Below, piece after piece: positions 42,523 through 51,319 of a stretch of DNA of 64,000 nt (position 1 is the first letter of the stretch; each line of letters starts with the position of its first letter). The translations under genes were made by a program, and so were the position numbers. This DNA comes from Streptomyces profundus (GTDB taxonomy: Bacteria > Actinomycetota > Actinomycetes > Streptomycetales > Streptomycetaceae). A model generated the notes under the pieces. The model saw nothing but the letters and a program-made list of their open reading frames with translations, was not told the DNA's origin and ran no database searches. The stretch lies in NCBI RefSeq assembly GCF_020740535.1, contig NZ_CP082362.1, forward strand, positions 4,028,501 through 4,092,500, read 5' to 3'.

Positions 42523-44169
42523 CTATTCGGCCTCGGACTCCCCGTCCGGGGCCGTTTGCGTGCGCGGTGCGTGAGCGGACGGGGAGTTGATCTTCCGAAT
42601 ATCTCCCGACGGATCGGCATCACCCGGCACGGGCTCCCCCGCGTTGTCGGGTTCGGGCTCTTCTTCCGTCGGGGCGTGGGCGCGCGGTACGAGCCGGGCC
42701 GCTGCCTCGGCGATCGCCAGGTCCGCTTCGGGGAGCAGGCTCGTGTACGTATCGGCCGTGATGGTGATCGAGGAGTGGCCGAGCATCTCCTGGATGTCCT
42801 TCAGGTCGGCTCCGGCGGCATGGGCCAGCGTCGCGGCGCCGTGGCGCAGATCGTGGAGCCGGACCGGCGGGAGGCTGATCTCCTCGTACAGCTCGACGAA
42901 CCGCCGGGTGACGTTGGCGGGGTGGAGCAACGCGCCGTTCTCCCGGGTGAAGACGCGGCCGGTCTCCACCCAGGCGCTCTCCCACTCCTTACGGTCCTTG
43001 TCCTGCTGGGCTCGATGCCGCCCCAGGACTCGGACCGTGTCGGAGTCCAAGGCGATGGTCCGCGCTCCGGCATCCGTTTTGGGGTCGTCCTCGTACACCT
43101 CCCAGCCGTCCACGACGAGTTGCTTGGCGACGGTGATGAGACCGGCGTCCAGGTTGGTGTCGGTCCACTTCTGCCCGCACGCCTCGCCCCGCCGCAGCCC
43201 ACGGAACGCGATCAGGTGGAACAGCGCGTACAGCCGGTCCTCCGCGATGTGGTCGAGGAAGAGGCCGATCTGTTCCGGCGTCCAGACCATCACCGGCGAG
43301 GGCTTCTCGCCGGTGCGTTTCCAGTGCAGGATGCGCTCGTCCGTCCACACCAGAGCCTTGGGCCGCTTACCCGCCTCCAACTCGACGTGGGCCGCCGGAT
43401 TGAAGGTGATCAACTGCTGGGCGATCGCGGCGTTCAACGCGGCTCGGAGGGTGGAGCGGACGCGCTGACGTGTGGCCGGGCCGACGATGCGGCGGTAGGG
43501 CTCCATCTCGGCGATCGCCGCCTTCAGTGCCTTGCGGCGGGCGCGGTGCTCGCGCCCCTTCCACGGGATCTGGGCAAGGTCTTCGAACGCACTGCGGCGG
43601 GCCGCGTTGCCCTCCGCGATCTCGACGTTGGCCTCGGCTATGGCGCCGAACATCTCCGACAGATGGGCAACGCGGAGCCGGTCCAGCCGTAGGTGCCCGA
43701 TGCGCGGCTTGAGGTGCACCCGGATGTTGCTCTCGTCGCGGCTGATGGCGGTCTGTCGGCCCTTCTTGCCCGCCAGCCACATGTCCAGCCACTCACCGAC
43801 CGCGAGTCGGCTGGTCAGGTCCAGGCCGTGGCTGAGACGCCTGCGGGTGGCCTCGATCTCCGGCAACGGCGACTTCTCGTCGGCCACCGTCTCCAGCAAC
43901 TCGGCTATCTGGGCCAAGCCGTCGGTGTCATCCGCTTCGGCGAGGCCGAGGAGCGCGCGGACGTGGTCGAGGTCGGCCTGGGCTGCCTTCAGGGACTCGT
44001 AGCCCGCGCGACTGAAGGATCGGCGGGTGCCGTCCTCGTGAGGTGGCAACTCCTGACGTATGGAGTAGGAGCCGTGCTTGCGGCCGGCGAGCTTGGGGCA
44101 CTTCTTGCCGAGCGGTTTGCCGCTCTCGGGGTCGCGGCAGTAGCAGCGGCGGTGGGTTGATCCCTTCAA
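42523..44169 (-). CDS. Site-specific tyrosine integrase
   Basis: This 548-residue recombinase has an N-terminal arm-binding domain with a small CxC/CPK-type zinc-like patch (RCYCRDPESGKPLGKKCPKL), a SAM-like core-binding domain (residues ~120-290) and a C-terminal catalytic domain. The catalytic residues fit the family: Arg in AFRGLRRGEA (about 326), His and Arg in LHDLRHGAATL (439, 442), His in LGHSSITIT (465) and the nucleophilic Tyr in TADTYTSLL (475). It inserts and excises the element at the adjacent tRNA-Arg. Its ATG overlaps the HTH gene stop, so regulator and integrase are cotranslated. Confidence 0.95.
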   Translation of the reverse strand: MKGSTHRRCYCRDPESGKPLGKKCPKLAGRKHGSYSIRQELPPHEDGTRRSFSRAGYESLKAAQADLDHVRALLGLAEADDTDGLAQIAELLETVADEKSPLPEIEATRRRLSHGLDLTSRLAVGEWLDMWLAGKKGRQTAISRDESNIRVHLKPRIGHLRLDRLRVAHLSEMFGAIAEANVEIAEGNAARRSAFEDLAQIPWKGREHRARRKALKAAIAEMEPYRRIVGPATRQRVRSTLRAALNAAIAQQLITFNPAAHVELEAGKRPKALVWTDERILHWKRTGEKPSPVMVWTPEQIGLFLDHIAEDRLYALFHLIAFRGLRRGEACGQKWTDTNLDAGLITVAKQLVVDGWEVYEDDPKTDAGARTIALDSDTVRVLGRHRAQQDKDRKEWESAWVETGRVFTRENGALLHPANVTRRFVELYEEISLPPVRLHDLRHGAATLAHAAGADLKDIQEMLGHSSITITADTYTSLLPEADLAIAEAAARLVPRAHAPTEEEPEPDNAGEPVPGDADPSGDIRKINSPSAHAPRTQTAPDGESEAE

Positions 44170-44840
44170 TGGCGTTCCTCCGAGGCTGTGTCGGATGCGG
44201 GGGAGTCGATGTCGTCGAGCGCGGGAGGCAGACTGGGCGGGGTGGCACCCTCCTCGCGGAGTTCACGACGCAGGACGCGGAGCGAATCCCTGGCAGAGGT
44301 GGCCTGATCGGCGTATGCGGCCCGCCTGCGCTCGGCCTCGTCCTGCTGGACGCGGCCGGTGGCGGCCTTGGCCGCGAACCGGGCCTGTTCCTCTTCTTCG
44401 AGAGCGGCCAGGGCGGTGCGGACGAGGCTGGCGTGGAGTGCGAAGTCGGGGATGAGGCCCGCGTCGTACAGGCCCACCTCCTCGTCGCCCGTGAAGCGCC
44501 GTAGGGCATCCCAGGTCGGCACGAGCTCCTGGAACGGGAGTTCCTGGGTCTGTTCGACAAAGCCGACAGGGAAGATCAGGCAGACCGGGTACGTCTCCAG
44601 GGCTGCGGCCAGCACCATGACGTCCACGAGCGGGAGGTTGGCCCGGCGTCCGGACTCCAGGTTGGCGATCACGTTGCGCGGGATGGGATGCCCCAACTGC
44701 TCGCACCGGTCCGCCAGGTCCTGTGCGCTCCACCCCAACTCCTTTCTCCGCCGCCGGACTTCGCCGGCCACATTGGCCTTGATCCGATCCGCCCACTCCG
44801 GGACGTCCTCCTCATCAGGATGCACACCGTGTTGTGTCAT
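44166..44840 (-). CDS. HTH (XRE-like) regulator of the element
   Basis: This 224-residue protein has an XRE-type helix-turn-helix near residues 25-90: VRRRRKELGWSAQDLADRCE, then IPRNVIANLESGRRANLPLV. A long acidic helical C-terminus of unknown role follows. It is the first gene of the regulator-integrase operon. Its ATG (44838-44840) lies within a perfect dyad, and a TAATGT hexamer ends 6 bp upstream of it, so the mRNA may be leaderless and self-repressed. Confidence 0.85.
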   Translation of the reverse strand: MTQHGVHPDEEDVPEWADRIKANVAGEVRRRRKELGWSAQDLADRCEQLGHPIPRNVIANLESGRRANLPLVDVMVLAAALETYPVCLIFPVGFVEQTQELPFQELVPTWDALRRFTGDEEVGLYDAGLIPDFALHASLVRTALAALEEEEQARFAAKAATGRVQQDEAERRRAAYADQATSARDSLRVLRRELREEGATPPSLPPALDDIDSPASDTASEERH

Positions 44841-44849
44841 GCAGACACA
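44833..44849 (-). promoter_or_regulatory. Dyad overlapping the HTH gene start
   Basis: TGTGTC and GACACA form a perfect inverted repeat with 5-bp spacer directly over the HTH regulator start codon. On the minus strand, TAATGT is a -10-like hexamer 6 bp before ATG. This is a likely operator between the regulator-integrase operon and the divergent excisionase-like gene. Confidence 0.5.
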
Positions 44850-44935
44850 TTAGCTTCGCCATTCTGGGTGTTGGACGCCTGGAGCCGGATGTGGTGGTCA
44901 CGTTCGCCGAGGGCTGCATGGAGAGGGTGCGCGGC

Positions 44936-45166
44936 ATGAGTGAAGGCGCGATGGGTGTTCGTCCAAAGGGGATGAGCCGGGAGGAGCTTCTGGCGCTTCC
45001 CGTCTCGGTCGACCTGGAAACAGGCAACCGCGCCCTGGGGCTTGGGCGGAGCAAGGGATACGAGCTGGCGAAGCGCGGCGAGTGCCCGTGCAAGGTGCTG
45101 CGGCTCGGCAACGCCTACCGGGTCGTGACGGCTGACCTGTTGGATCTGCTCGGGTTGGTGGCGTGA
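44936..45166 (+). CDS. Excisionase-like small DNA-binding protein
   Basis: This 76-residue protein has a MerR/Xis-type winged helix-turn-helix: LGLGRSKGYELAKRGECPC (the recognition region) followed by KVLRLGNAYRVVTADLLDLL. ATG 44936 is preceded by GAGAGGG at a good distance. It is divergent from the HTH-integrase operon. A small protein of this kind commonly directs excision in actinomycete integrative elements; here that is inferred from fold and position. Upstream in-frame ATGs at 44834 and 44918 would lengthen it. Confidence 0.72.
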   Translation: MSEGAMGVRPKGMSREELLALPVSVDLETGNRALGLGRSKGYELAKRGECPCKVLRLGNAYRVVTADLLDLLGLVA

Positions 45167-45352
45167 ACGGTTGCCGGCGGTCGGCCGCCTGTGTCGTGTT
45201 GACGCAGAAACGTTGGACTGTTGGCGGAGGTGGACGTACTGTCCCTGCTCCCCGGCCATAGCGGCGCGCCTCCGGTGCCTGCCAGCCCAGAGGCCCCGGG
45301 GCCCATTCCGCCCCCTCCCGGCGAACAACCAGCGCAGCAAGAGGAGCCGCCA

Positions 45353-46566
45353 GTGCACCCCGAGACCCCCAAGCTCGATCCCGCGCCCGACACTACCGCC
45401 CCGCCACCGGTCACGGAGCCGGACAGCCCCGACCGTCAGGAGCCCATCGCACCGGACCCGGACCCGACCTGCGGCTCGGCTCTGCTGGACGAACTGCGCA
45501 CGCGCATAGCCGAGTTCGTGATCCCGCCCTCAGAGGAAGCGCTGGACGCCGTCACGCTGTGGGTGGCCGCCACGCATCTTCAACCCGCGTGGCAGCACGC
45601 GCCGCGTCTCGCGGTCGTCGGGCCGGCGAAGCGGTGCGGCAAGTCGCGGCTGCTGGACGTGCTGACCGAGACCGTCCACGAGCCGATGCTCACCATCAAC
45701 ACCACGCCGGCAGCGGTCTTCCGCTCCATCACCGAGGAGCCGCCGACCCTGTTGGTGGACGAGGCGGACACGATCTTCGGCACCCCGAAGCAGGCGGAAA
45801 AGAACGAGGAGATGCGCGGCCTGCTTAACGCCGGTCACCAGCGCAACCGTTATGTCACCCGCGTCGTCGGAAACGAGCACACGCCGCACCGGTTCGCCAC
45901 CTTCGCCATGGCGGCCCTCGCGGGCATCGGGGACCTGCCCGACACGATCATGGACCGGTCCGTGGTCATCCGGATGCGCCGCCGGGCTGAGGGCGAGCAC
46001 GTCAAGCCCTTCCGGTCCCGCCGTGACACGCCAGCTCTCCACGACCTGCGTGACCGCCTCGCGGCCTGGGCCAGGCCGCTTCTCGATGAAGCAGCCGGCC
46101 TGGAGCCGGAGATGCCGGTCGAGGACCGTGCCGCCGACACCTGGGAGCCGCTGGTCATCGTCGCCGATCTCGCCGCCGGAGCCTGGCCCCGCCTCGCACG
46201 AGCGTCCTGCGCGCGGATGGTCACCGACGAGACCCAGGCCGAGGAGGAGCACCCCAGCGAAGCGCGGATACTGGCCGACATCCGGCGGGTCTTCGTCGCC
46301 CAGCGCGAGGTCGACAGCCTCTCCACGGACGAGATCCTCCACCACCTGCGCCAGGACCCGGAAAGCCGGAGTGGGGACGAAGCGGGCTGAGCCCCCGCAG
46401 CCTGGCCGCGATGCTCCGCACCTTCGGCGTCAGGTCCGGCAACGTCCGCCTTGCCGACGGCACTCAGCGCAAGGGCTACACGCGTAACAAGTTCCTGGAC
46501 GCCTGGCGCCGCTACTGCCCGACCGTCCACCCGGTCGATGCCGAGCCCACCGGGAGTGAGAGCTGA
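45353..46566 (+). pseudogene. DUF3631 ATPase/primase-like protein, frameshifted
   Basis: This DUF3631 protein has a Walker-like loop AVVGPAKRCGKSRLLDVL, the DEAD-like LLVDEADTIFG and MDRSVVIRMRRR. The main frame stops early at 46390. The conserved C-terminus (LSPRSLAAMLRTFGVRSGN, then KGYTRNKFLDAWRRY) continues in the next frame to TGA 46566. One missing C around 46366-46367 would join them as ESPEWGRSGL. GTG 45353 is taken as start because GAGGAG lies 6 bp upstream; an in-frame TTG at 45221 would add a Pro-rich lead of 44 residues. DUF3631 proteins occur on prophages and integrative elements and resemble helicase/primase parts. As sequenced the C-terminus is lost. Confidence 0.75.
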
Positions 46567-46986
46567 GCCCTCGCACACCTCGCCCACCTTGGCTGCCGTC
46601 CCTACCGTCCCTGCCGTAACGCCGCAGGTCAGACGACAGGTAGGCAGGACGCCAACCGTGCCCGGGACGGCAGCACGACCACGACCACCATGGTGGCTCG
46701 CTGGGACGCCGCCCGTATCCGTCTTATGCCGTCCCTGGCGTCCCCGCCGTATCGCCGCAGGTCGCAGCCCTACGGCGGGGGACGGAAGACGGCCCCGATC
46801 CGTCCCCGGCCGCCGCACCGATTATTTGGACCGTCCCTGTTGCCGTCCCCGTCCTGACCTGCGCCTGCAACGGCTGGGACGGCAGAGACGGACCACGCAC
46901 CAGGTAGGAGTACCCCACTTGACCACCTTCGCTAGCCTCTCCGCCGCTGTCGCCTCCAGGACCAACGCTGCCAGGAGTGGCGGCCG
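46567..46986. other. 420-bp non-coding block of mobile element, repeat-rich
   Basis: No supported gene lies here. It carries two long direct repeats and many CCGTCCC/GGGACGG heptamers in both orientations. It precedes the SpdB-like and mob genes, so a transfer origin, replication origin or regulatory array is possible. Confidence 0.55.
46594..46763. repeat. Pair of 37-bp direct repeats (33/37 identical)
   Basis: 46594-46630 and 46727-46763 differ at only four positions. Both begin TGCCGTCCCT and end CGCCGCAGGTC. The spacing is 133 bp between starts. Shorter CCGTCCC-type motifs continue to about 46890, partly inverted. Confidence 0.75.
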
Positions 46987-47871
46987 ATGACGGAGCAGAC
47001 CGCTGAGCGCTACACGCTCGTCGCTGCGGCAACCGTCATCGTGGCGCTCACCGCCGGCGCGTTCTGGCTCTCGTACGCGCATCTCGCCGAGGTGGCCGGA
47101 CAACACGGCCTCGAACACTCCCCGGTCCGCCAGTGGGCCTGGCCGGCGACCCTGGACGCGTTCATCGTCGCCGGCGAGCTGCTCATGCTCCGCGCCGGCC
47201 TGCGGCGGGTGACCGACGGATGGGCCATCGCCCTCACGGCCACCGGCTCGATCGGCTCCATCGCGCTCAACGTGGCAGGAGTCAGCAGCACGGGCAACGC
47301 CGACGCGGTGCCGCTGCTCGACTACGTGGTCGCCGCGGTCCCCCCGACCGCCGCGCTGCTTGCCTTCGGGGTTCTGATGCGGCAGATCCACCAACTCGTC
47401 GCCGAACCCACCTCGGCCACCGACTGCCACAACTGCGTCGGCCACCGCCACAACGACACGGATGGCGCTCAGCCCGCAGCCCTCGACGGAGACGATCAGG
47501 GGCAGTCGGAGTTGCCCGTGCGTCACGTGGCACGAGCCGGCGGCCACCTGCCGAAGCAGAGGCAGCCCTCTGCGCAGTCGGCATCCCAGAAGCCCCGCAC
47601 GGTCTCCGACGAACTCCTCGCCCTCGCCCGTACCGCTCCATTGGGGCGCGGAGGCCGTGCCTCGCGCCGCCACATCGAGGCGGCCATCCGAGCCAAGGAA
47701 CTCCCCATCAGCAGGGCCGACGCGGAAACGCTCAAGGACATCCTGCAAGCCGAACTGGACGCGAACGCCCTCCGACCGTCGGCCCGCTCCGGCCAGGCCA
47801 GCCCCGCCGGCCGTCAGACCGAGGTCACCCCGCATCACGAACGCGCCACCGGAGAACCGCCCCATGCCTGA
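46987..47871 (+). CDS. DUF2637 (SpdB-like) membrane protein
   Basis: This 294-residue protein has about four membrane helices in its first ~145 residues (YTLVAAATVIVALTAGAFWL, then WPATLDAFIVAGELLMLRAG, then GWAIALTATGSIGSIALNVA, then VAAVPPTAALLAFGVLMRQI) and a hydrophilic C-terminus. DUF2637 proteins are linked to the spread functions of actinomycete plasmids and integrative elements, i.e. movement of plasmid between hyphal compartments after transfer. The stop overlaps the mobC-like gene by 8 bp. Confidence 0.88.
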   Translation: MTEQTAERYTLVAAATVIVALTAGAFWLSYAHLAEVAGQHGLEHSPVRQWAWPATLDAFIVAGELLMLRAGLRRVTDGWAIALTATGSIGSIALNVAGVSSTGNADAVPLLDYVVAAVPPTAALLAFGVLMRQIHQLVAEPTSATDCHNCVGHRHNDTDGAQPAALDGDDQGQSELPVRHVARAGGHLPKQRQPSAQSASQKPRTVSDELLALARTAPLGRGGRASRRHIEAAIRAKELPISRADAETLKDILQAELDANALRPSARSGQASPAGRQTEVTPHHERATGEPPHA

Positions 47872-48484
47872 TGCCCACCACGAACTTCCCGCTGCCCAGG
47901 AGGAGACACCCGCGCCCACCGAGCCAGCAAGGTATCCCGCTGGACCGTCCAAGGACGGCAGCGACAGGGAACCCTCCGCCCCAGGGGTGGCGGAGGGACC
48001 CGGGCACCAGGGGGTGCCCGAGCAGGAGCCGCTCGTCCGCGCCGCCGAGGTCGCCGCACTGCACCGGGTCGCCCGACGTCGCCGTCGCGACCCGAACGGC
48101 CAGCGCAAGCAACGCGTCGATGCCCGCTACAGCGTTGACGAGAAGGCCGACATCCTCCGTAAGGCCCGAGCGCTCAACATCGCCGGAGCCCACTACGTCG
48201 GAGCCGTCGTCATGGCCCACGTCCACGGTGACCTCACCTTGCCAGGCCAACGCACCGAGATCGACGACTACATCGACGAGCTGACTGCCCTCCGTGGCGA
48301 AGTCACGAGGATCGGCCACAACATCAACCAGATCGCCAGGAAGCTCAACGCAGGTGGTCAACCGCACCACGGGGACTCCGAACTCCTGGCCCAGGTCGAG
48401 AACACCCTGACCATGGTTGGCGCCACAGTCAGCCACATCGCCGCCGCCACCAACCAGGCCGTCGCCAAGAGGCCGCCCCGGTGA
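47864..48484 (+). CDS. MobC-like relaxosome accessory protein
   Basis: This 206-residue protein has a disordered acidic N-terminus of about 75 residues and a C-terminal MobC-like region: RKQRVDARYSVDEKADILRK, then AHYVGAVVMAHVHG, then LRGEVTRIGHNINQIARKLN. In mobilizable plasmids, MobC helps open the DNA at oriT and recruits the relaxase. ATG 47864 has GGAGAA upstream and overlaps the SpdB-like gene. Its stop overlaps the relaxase GTG (GTGA), which strongly supports a joint role. Confidence 0.88.
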   Translation: MPDAHHELPAAQEETPAPTEPARYPAGPSKDGSDREPSAPGVAEGPGHQGVPEQEPLVRAAEVAALHRVARRRRRDPNGQRKQRVDARYSVDEKADILRKARALNIAGAHYVGAVVMAHVHGDLTLPGQRTEIDDYIDELTALRGEVTRIGHNINQIARKLNAGGQPHHGDSELLAQVENTLTMVGATVSHIAAATNQAVAKRPPR

Positions 48485-50121
48485 TCGCGAAGATCAGCGG
48501 TGGCAAGGACACGGGCGGACTGATCCGCTACCTGTTCGACACGAAGAAGGCCAAGGACCACACCGACCCGCACCTCGTCGCCTCCTGGGACGGCTACGCT
48601 CCCGATCCCGGCCGCACGGACGATGCCGACACCACACGCAAGCTGCTCATGGCCGACCTCGACCTGTACGTGAAGCAGGCTCGGCGGCTCGGCTCCGCCC
48701 CTGAGAAGCACGTCTGGCACTGCTCGATCCGTGCGTCTCCTCAGGACCGAATCCTCAGCGACGAAGAGTGGGCGGACATCGCCCGCCGCGTCGTCGCCGC
48801 TACCGGAATCGCGCCTGACGGCGACCGGGACGGCTGCCGGTGGGTCGCCGTACGCCACGCTCCCGATCACATCCATATCGCCGCCACCAAGGTCCGGCGA
48901 GATCTCCGCACCGCCCGACACTGGAACGACTACCTCAACGCCGACCGCGAACTCGCCGCCATCGAGGAGGAACACGACCTGCGCCGCGTCGTGCGCGGGG
49001 ACCGCACCGCCGCGAAGCGGCCTACCCGTGCCGAGCAGGAAAAGGCCCACCGTGCCGGACAGAAGACGACCGCTCGCGAACACCTGCGAACCACCGTCCG
49101 TACCGTGGTAGCGGCGGCCTCCAGCATCGAGGAGTTCGTCCACCTGCTGAGCCACCTCGACGATGTGCTCGTGGACGTCGTGTACTTCCCCTCCGGCGAC
49201 GTACGGGGCTACAAGGTGGCCAGCCAGGACTCCACCACCGCCGACGAACAACCGGTGTGGTTCTCCGGCTCCGCACTCGCCCCAGACCTGTCCTTCCCCA
49301 AGATCCGGGCGCGCCTGGAGAACATCGCCCCGAAGCCCACCGCCCAGCCGGGCCAGCACGAGACCGACCCGTGGCACCGGGCCGCCGCCACGATGGAACG
49401 CATCCCGCACCACCTCCACCAGGCCGATGACGAAGCCGCTCAGGGCCACATCGCCGCCTTCGGTGAGACGCTCGACCTGCTTCCCCTCCTTGCTCCCAAG
49501 GCCCTCCAGCCCCAACTCCGCGAAGCGGCGATCGCCTTCGAGCGAGCCACCCGCTCCCGCGTCCACGCACGGCACCACCACGGCCGCGCCCTCCGCGCAG
49601 CCGTACGGACGATGCTCCGCGAGCCGGCCTCCGGGGACGGAGCCGGGCTGGCGATGCTCCTCGACGTCGCGATCCTCCTCGTCGTCGCCGCAGCCCGCTG
49701 GCACCAGCTCCGCCGCCACGACCAGCAAGTCGCCGCCGCCCACCGGACCCTGGTCCACCTCCAGGCGGCCTACGACCAAGCCGCGGCCTCACCCCTGGCG
49801 GCCCTTGCGCAGCGCCGGCCGTCCCCGCTGACCGTGGACAGGACCACGCGCCATCTACGTCAAGCCTTGCCCGCGCACATGGAACAGGTGCTCCGGGACC
49901 CGGCCTTCGACGCGCTTACCGCCGCCCTCGCCGAAGCCGAGGCCGTGGGCCACAACGTGGACCAACTTCTCCACCGGGCCGTTGATCAGCGCGCCCTGGA
50001 TGACGCCCGCCACCCGGCACGTGTGCTGATCTGGCGTGTACGGAGGCTCAGCGCAGCGCGGATGCAGAACGGTCCGGCGGCCTTTCCTGCCGCACAACCA
50101 TCGAACGCTCGTCGGCGCTGA
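48481..50121 (+). CDS. Relaxase/mobilization nuclease (MobA/VirD2-like)
   Basis: This 546-residue relaxase nicks the transfer origin and stays bound to the 5' end of the strand. The N-terminal ~160 residues form the nuclease: MIAKISGGKDTGGLIRYLFD, HVWHCSIRASPQDR, and the histidine cluster in RWVAVRHAPDHIHIAATKV that binds the metal. A candidate catalytic tyrosine lies in RYLFD. The rest is helical, with one hydrophobic stretch (GLAMLLDVAILLVVAAARW, about residues 385-405) that may contact the transfer apparatus. It overlaps the mobC gene. No coupling protein is encoded in view. Confidence 0.92.
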   Translation: MIAKISGGKDTGGLIRYLFDTKKAKDHTDPHLVASWDGYAPDPGRTDDADTTRKLLMADLDLYVKQARRLGSAPEKHVWHCSIRASPQDRILSDEEWADIARRVVAATGIAPDGDRDGCRWVAVRHAPDHIHIAATKVRRDLRTARHWNDYLNADRELAAIEEEHDLRRVVRGDRTAAKRPTRAEQEKAHRAGQKTTAREHLRTTVRTVVAAASSIEEFVHLLSHLDDVLVDVVYFPSGDVRGYKVASQDSTTADEQPVWFSGSALAPDLSFPKIRARLENIAPKPTAQPGQHETDPWHRAAATMERIPHHLHQADDEAAQGHIAAFGETLDLLPLLAPKALQPQLREAAIAFERATRSRVHARHHHGRALRAAVRTMLREPASGDGAGLAMLLDVAILLVVAAARWHQLRRHDQQVAAAHRTLVHLQAAYDQAAASPLAALAQRRPSPLTVDRTTRHLRQALPAHMEQVLRDPAFDALTAALAEAEAVGHNVDQLLHRAVDQRALDDARHPARVLIWRVRRLSAARMQNGPAAFPAAQPSNARRR

Positions 50122-50141
50122 CCACTGTCCCCTGGGGGCCA

Positions 50142-51251
50142 TCAGGCGTCGGAAGAACGTGCCAGGCTCCCCCGGATCACAAGATCGCTGGCGTTCAGGG
50201 CCGCCGTCAGGTCCCCTCGCAGCTCATCCGAGAGGACCCCTGAGCCGAGGGAGCAGGCACGAACCAGCGCACGGCAGTCCGCTGCCTGCACTTCTGCGGC
50301 GAGCGCGGTGAACAGTGGGTGCGCCAGAGTCTCGCGTGCCGCGTAACCGTCCTGGGCCTCCACCGTCCTGCGGTGCAGGTCCGCGACAACGCGGCGTGCG
50401 ACGGGCGAGGCGGCGGAGTCGATCAGGTCGAGGACCGTGAGGCCGAGTCGGATGGTGAAGACGGTGATCCCGGGTTCGGCCTGCCGCTCAAGAAAGGCGG
50501 CTACCAGCTCGTCCAGTTCCCGGTCGACCACCTGCCCGGCGGCGCGGCGGCACAGGACCGTCAGGCAGGCTGTGAGGTCCTGCTCCCATTGGTCGCCGGG
50601 CAGCGTGTCGGCGAGGAGAGCAGCCGCCGCTTCCGTTTCGCCCGCGACGAGTGCCGCAAGTACGGCGACCTGACGTCCGTCGAGCATCCGTTGCCCCACT
50701 CCGTGGTGAGCCTCGATGTGCGCCAGGGCCTCGTTCCATCGGCCCTCGGTGGTGAGGCTGCGGGTGCCGTCGGCAAGGAGCACGCGCCACAACCACGCCC
50801 GGACCTCCTGGCGTTCCTCGTCGGTCGCGGCGAGATCCGCCGGGACCGCGATGCCTTCGAAGCTGGCAGCTCTGCCCGCTTCGACCGCCGCATAGAGGGC
50901 AAGCAGGCGTCGATGGCCCTCATCCGCGCGGCCAGCTCGGATCTGAAGGCGGGCGAGGTTGACGACAGGTTCGAGACCACGGATCGCGCTCATGCCCGGC
51001 AGGGGGCAGGCGTGTAGGTAGGCGGCAGCGTGCTGGTGGCACATCTCGCGCGCCACGTCAGGAAGGCCGAGGTCGGAGGCGACGAGCGCCGCCTGGTTGT
51101 AGACGGCCGAGGCAAGCCCCTGGTCGCCCTGCCGTGCCGCGCTGTCGGCGAGTTCGACAAGGCTCCGCACACGTTCCCGCAAGGGCAGGCACGCGGGGCG
51201 GAAGCGGGCGACGAGCGGGAAGCGCCGAGCTATGCGGCCGTGCGGGGCCAT
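50142..51251 (-). CDS. Repeat-type helical protein of the lanthipeptide locus, unknown role
   Basis: This 369-residue soluble protein is made of helical TPR-like pairs (RERVRSLVELADSAARQGDQ, then ASAVYNQAALVASDLGLPDV, then REMCHQHAAAYLHACPLPGM, and so on). No enzyme motif is visible. Similar proteins are often encoded next to lanthipeptide dehydratase/FxLD methyltransferase genes in streptomycetes. ATG 51251 follows GGGGGAA. It is the last gene of the lan operon, 68 bp after the methyltransferase. It may be a scaffold or regulator; this is inference from position. Confidence 0.75.
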   Translation of the reverse strand: MAPHGRIARRFPLVARFRPACLPLRERVRSLVELADSAARQGDQGLASAVYNQAALVASDLGLPDVAREMCHQHAAAYLHACPLPGMSAIRGLEPVVNLARLQIRAGRADEGHRRLLALYAAVEAGRAASFEGIAVPADLAATDEERQEVRAWLWRVLLADGTRSLTTEGRWNEALAHIEAHHGVGQRMLDGRQVAVLAALVAGETEAAAALLADTLPGDQWEQDLTACLTVLCRRAAGQVVDRELDELVAAFLERQAEPGITVFTIRLGLTVLDLIDSAASPVARRVVADLHRRTVEAQDGYAARETLAHPLFTALAAEVQAADCRALVRACSLGSGVLSDELRGDLTAALNASDLVIRGSLARSSDA

Positions 51252-51319
51252 GGATTCCCCCGGGGTGCGAGTGCGGGCTTGCTGCGGCGACGGTGCCCGC
51301 CGCCGCAGCTGAGGGGGAG

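Larger units (their letters stand above)
42404..50121. mobile_element. Integrative mobilizable element at tRNA-Arg(CCT): left end and mobilization core
   Basis: The order is tRNA, tyrosine integrase, HTH regulator, excisionase-like protein, DUF3631 ATPase, repeat-rich block, SpdB-like DUF2637 protein, MobC-like protein, relaxase. This is a mobilizable actinomycete element. No TraB/FtsK pump or RepSA-type protein is visible. The lanthipeptide and restriction genes to 64 kb may be cargo. A second copy of the tRNA 3' end, which would mark the right end, was not noticed. Confidence 0.75.

Noticed and set aside
46594..46890. CRISPR array
   Set aside because: The repeats are only two full copies with unequal, non-spacer-like intervals, and no cas genes are present.
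50122..50141. Lanthipeptide transporter or protease at the cluster edge
   Set aside because: No ABC exporter or subtilisin-like gene lies between the relaxase gene and the cluster, nor between the precursor and the restriction genes.
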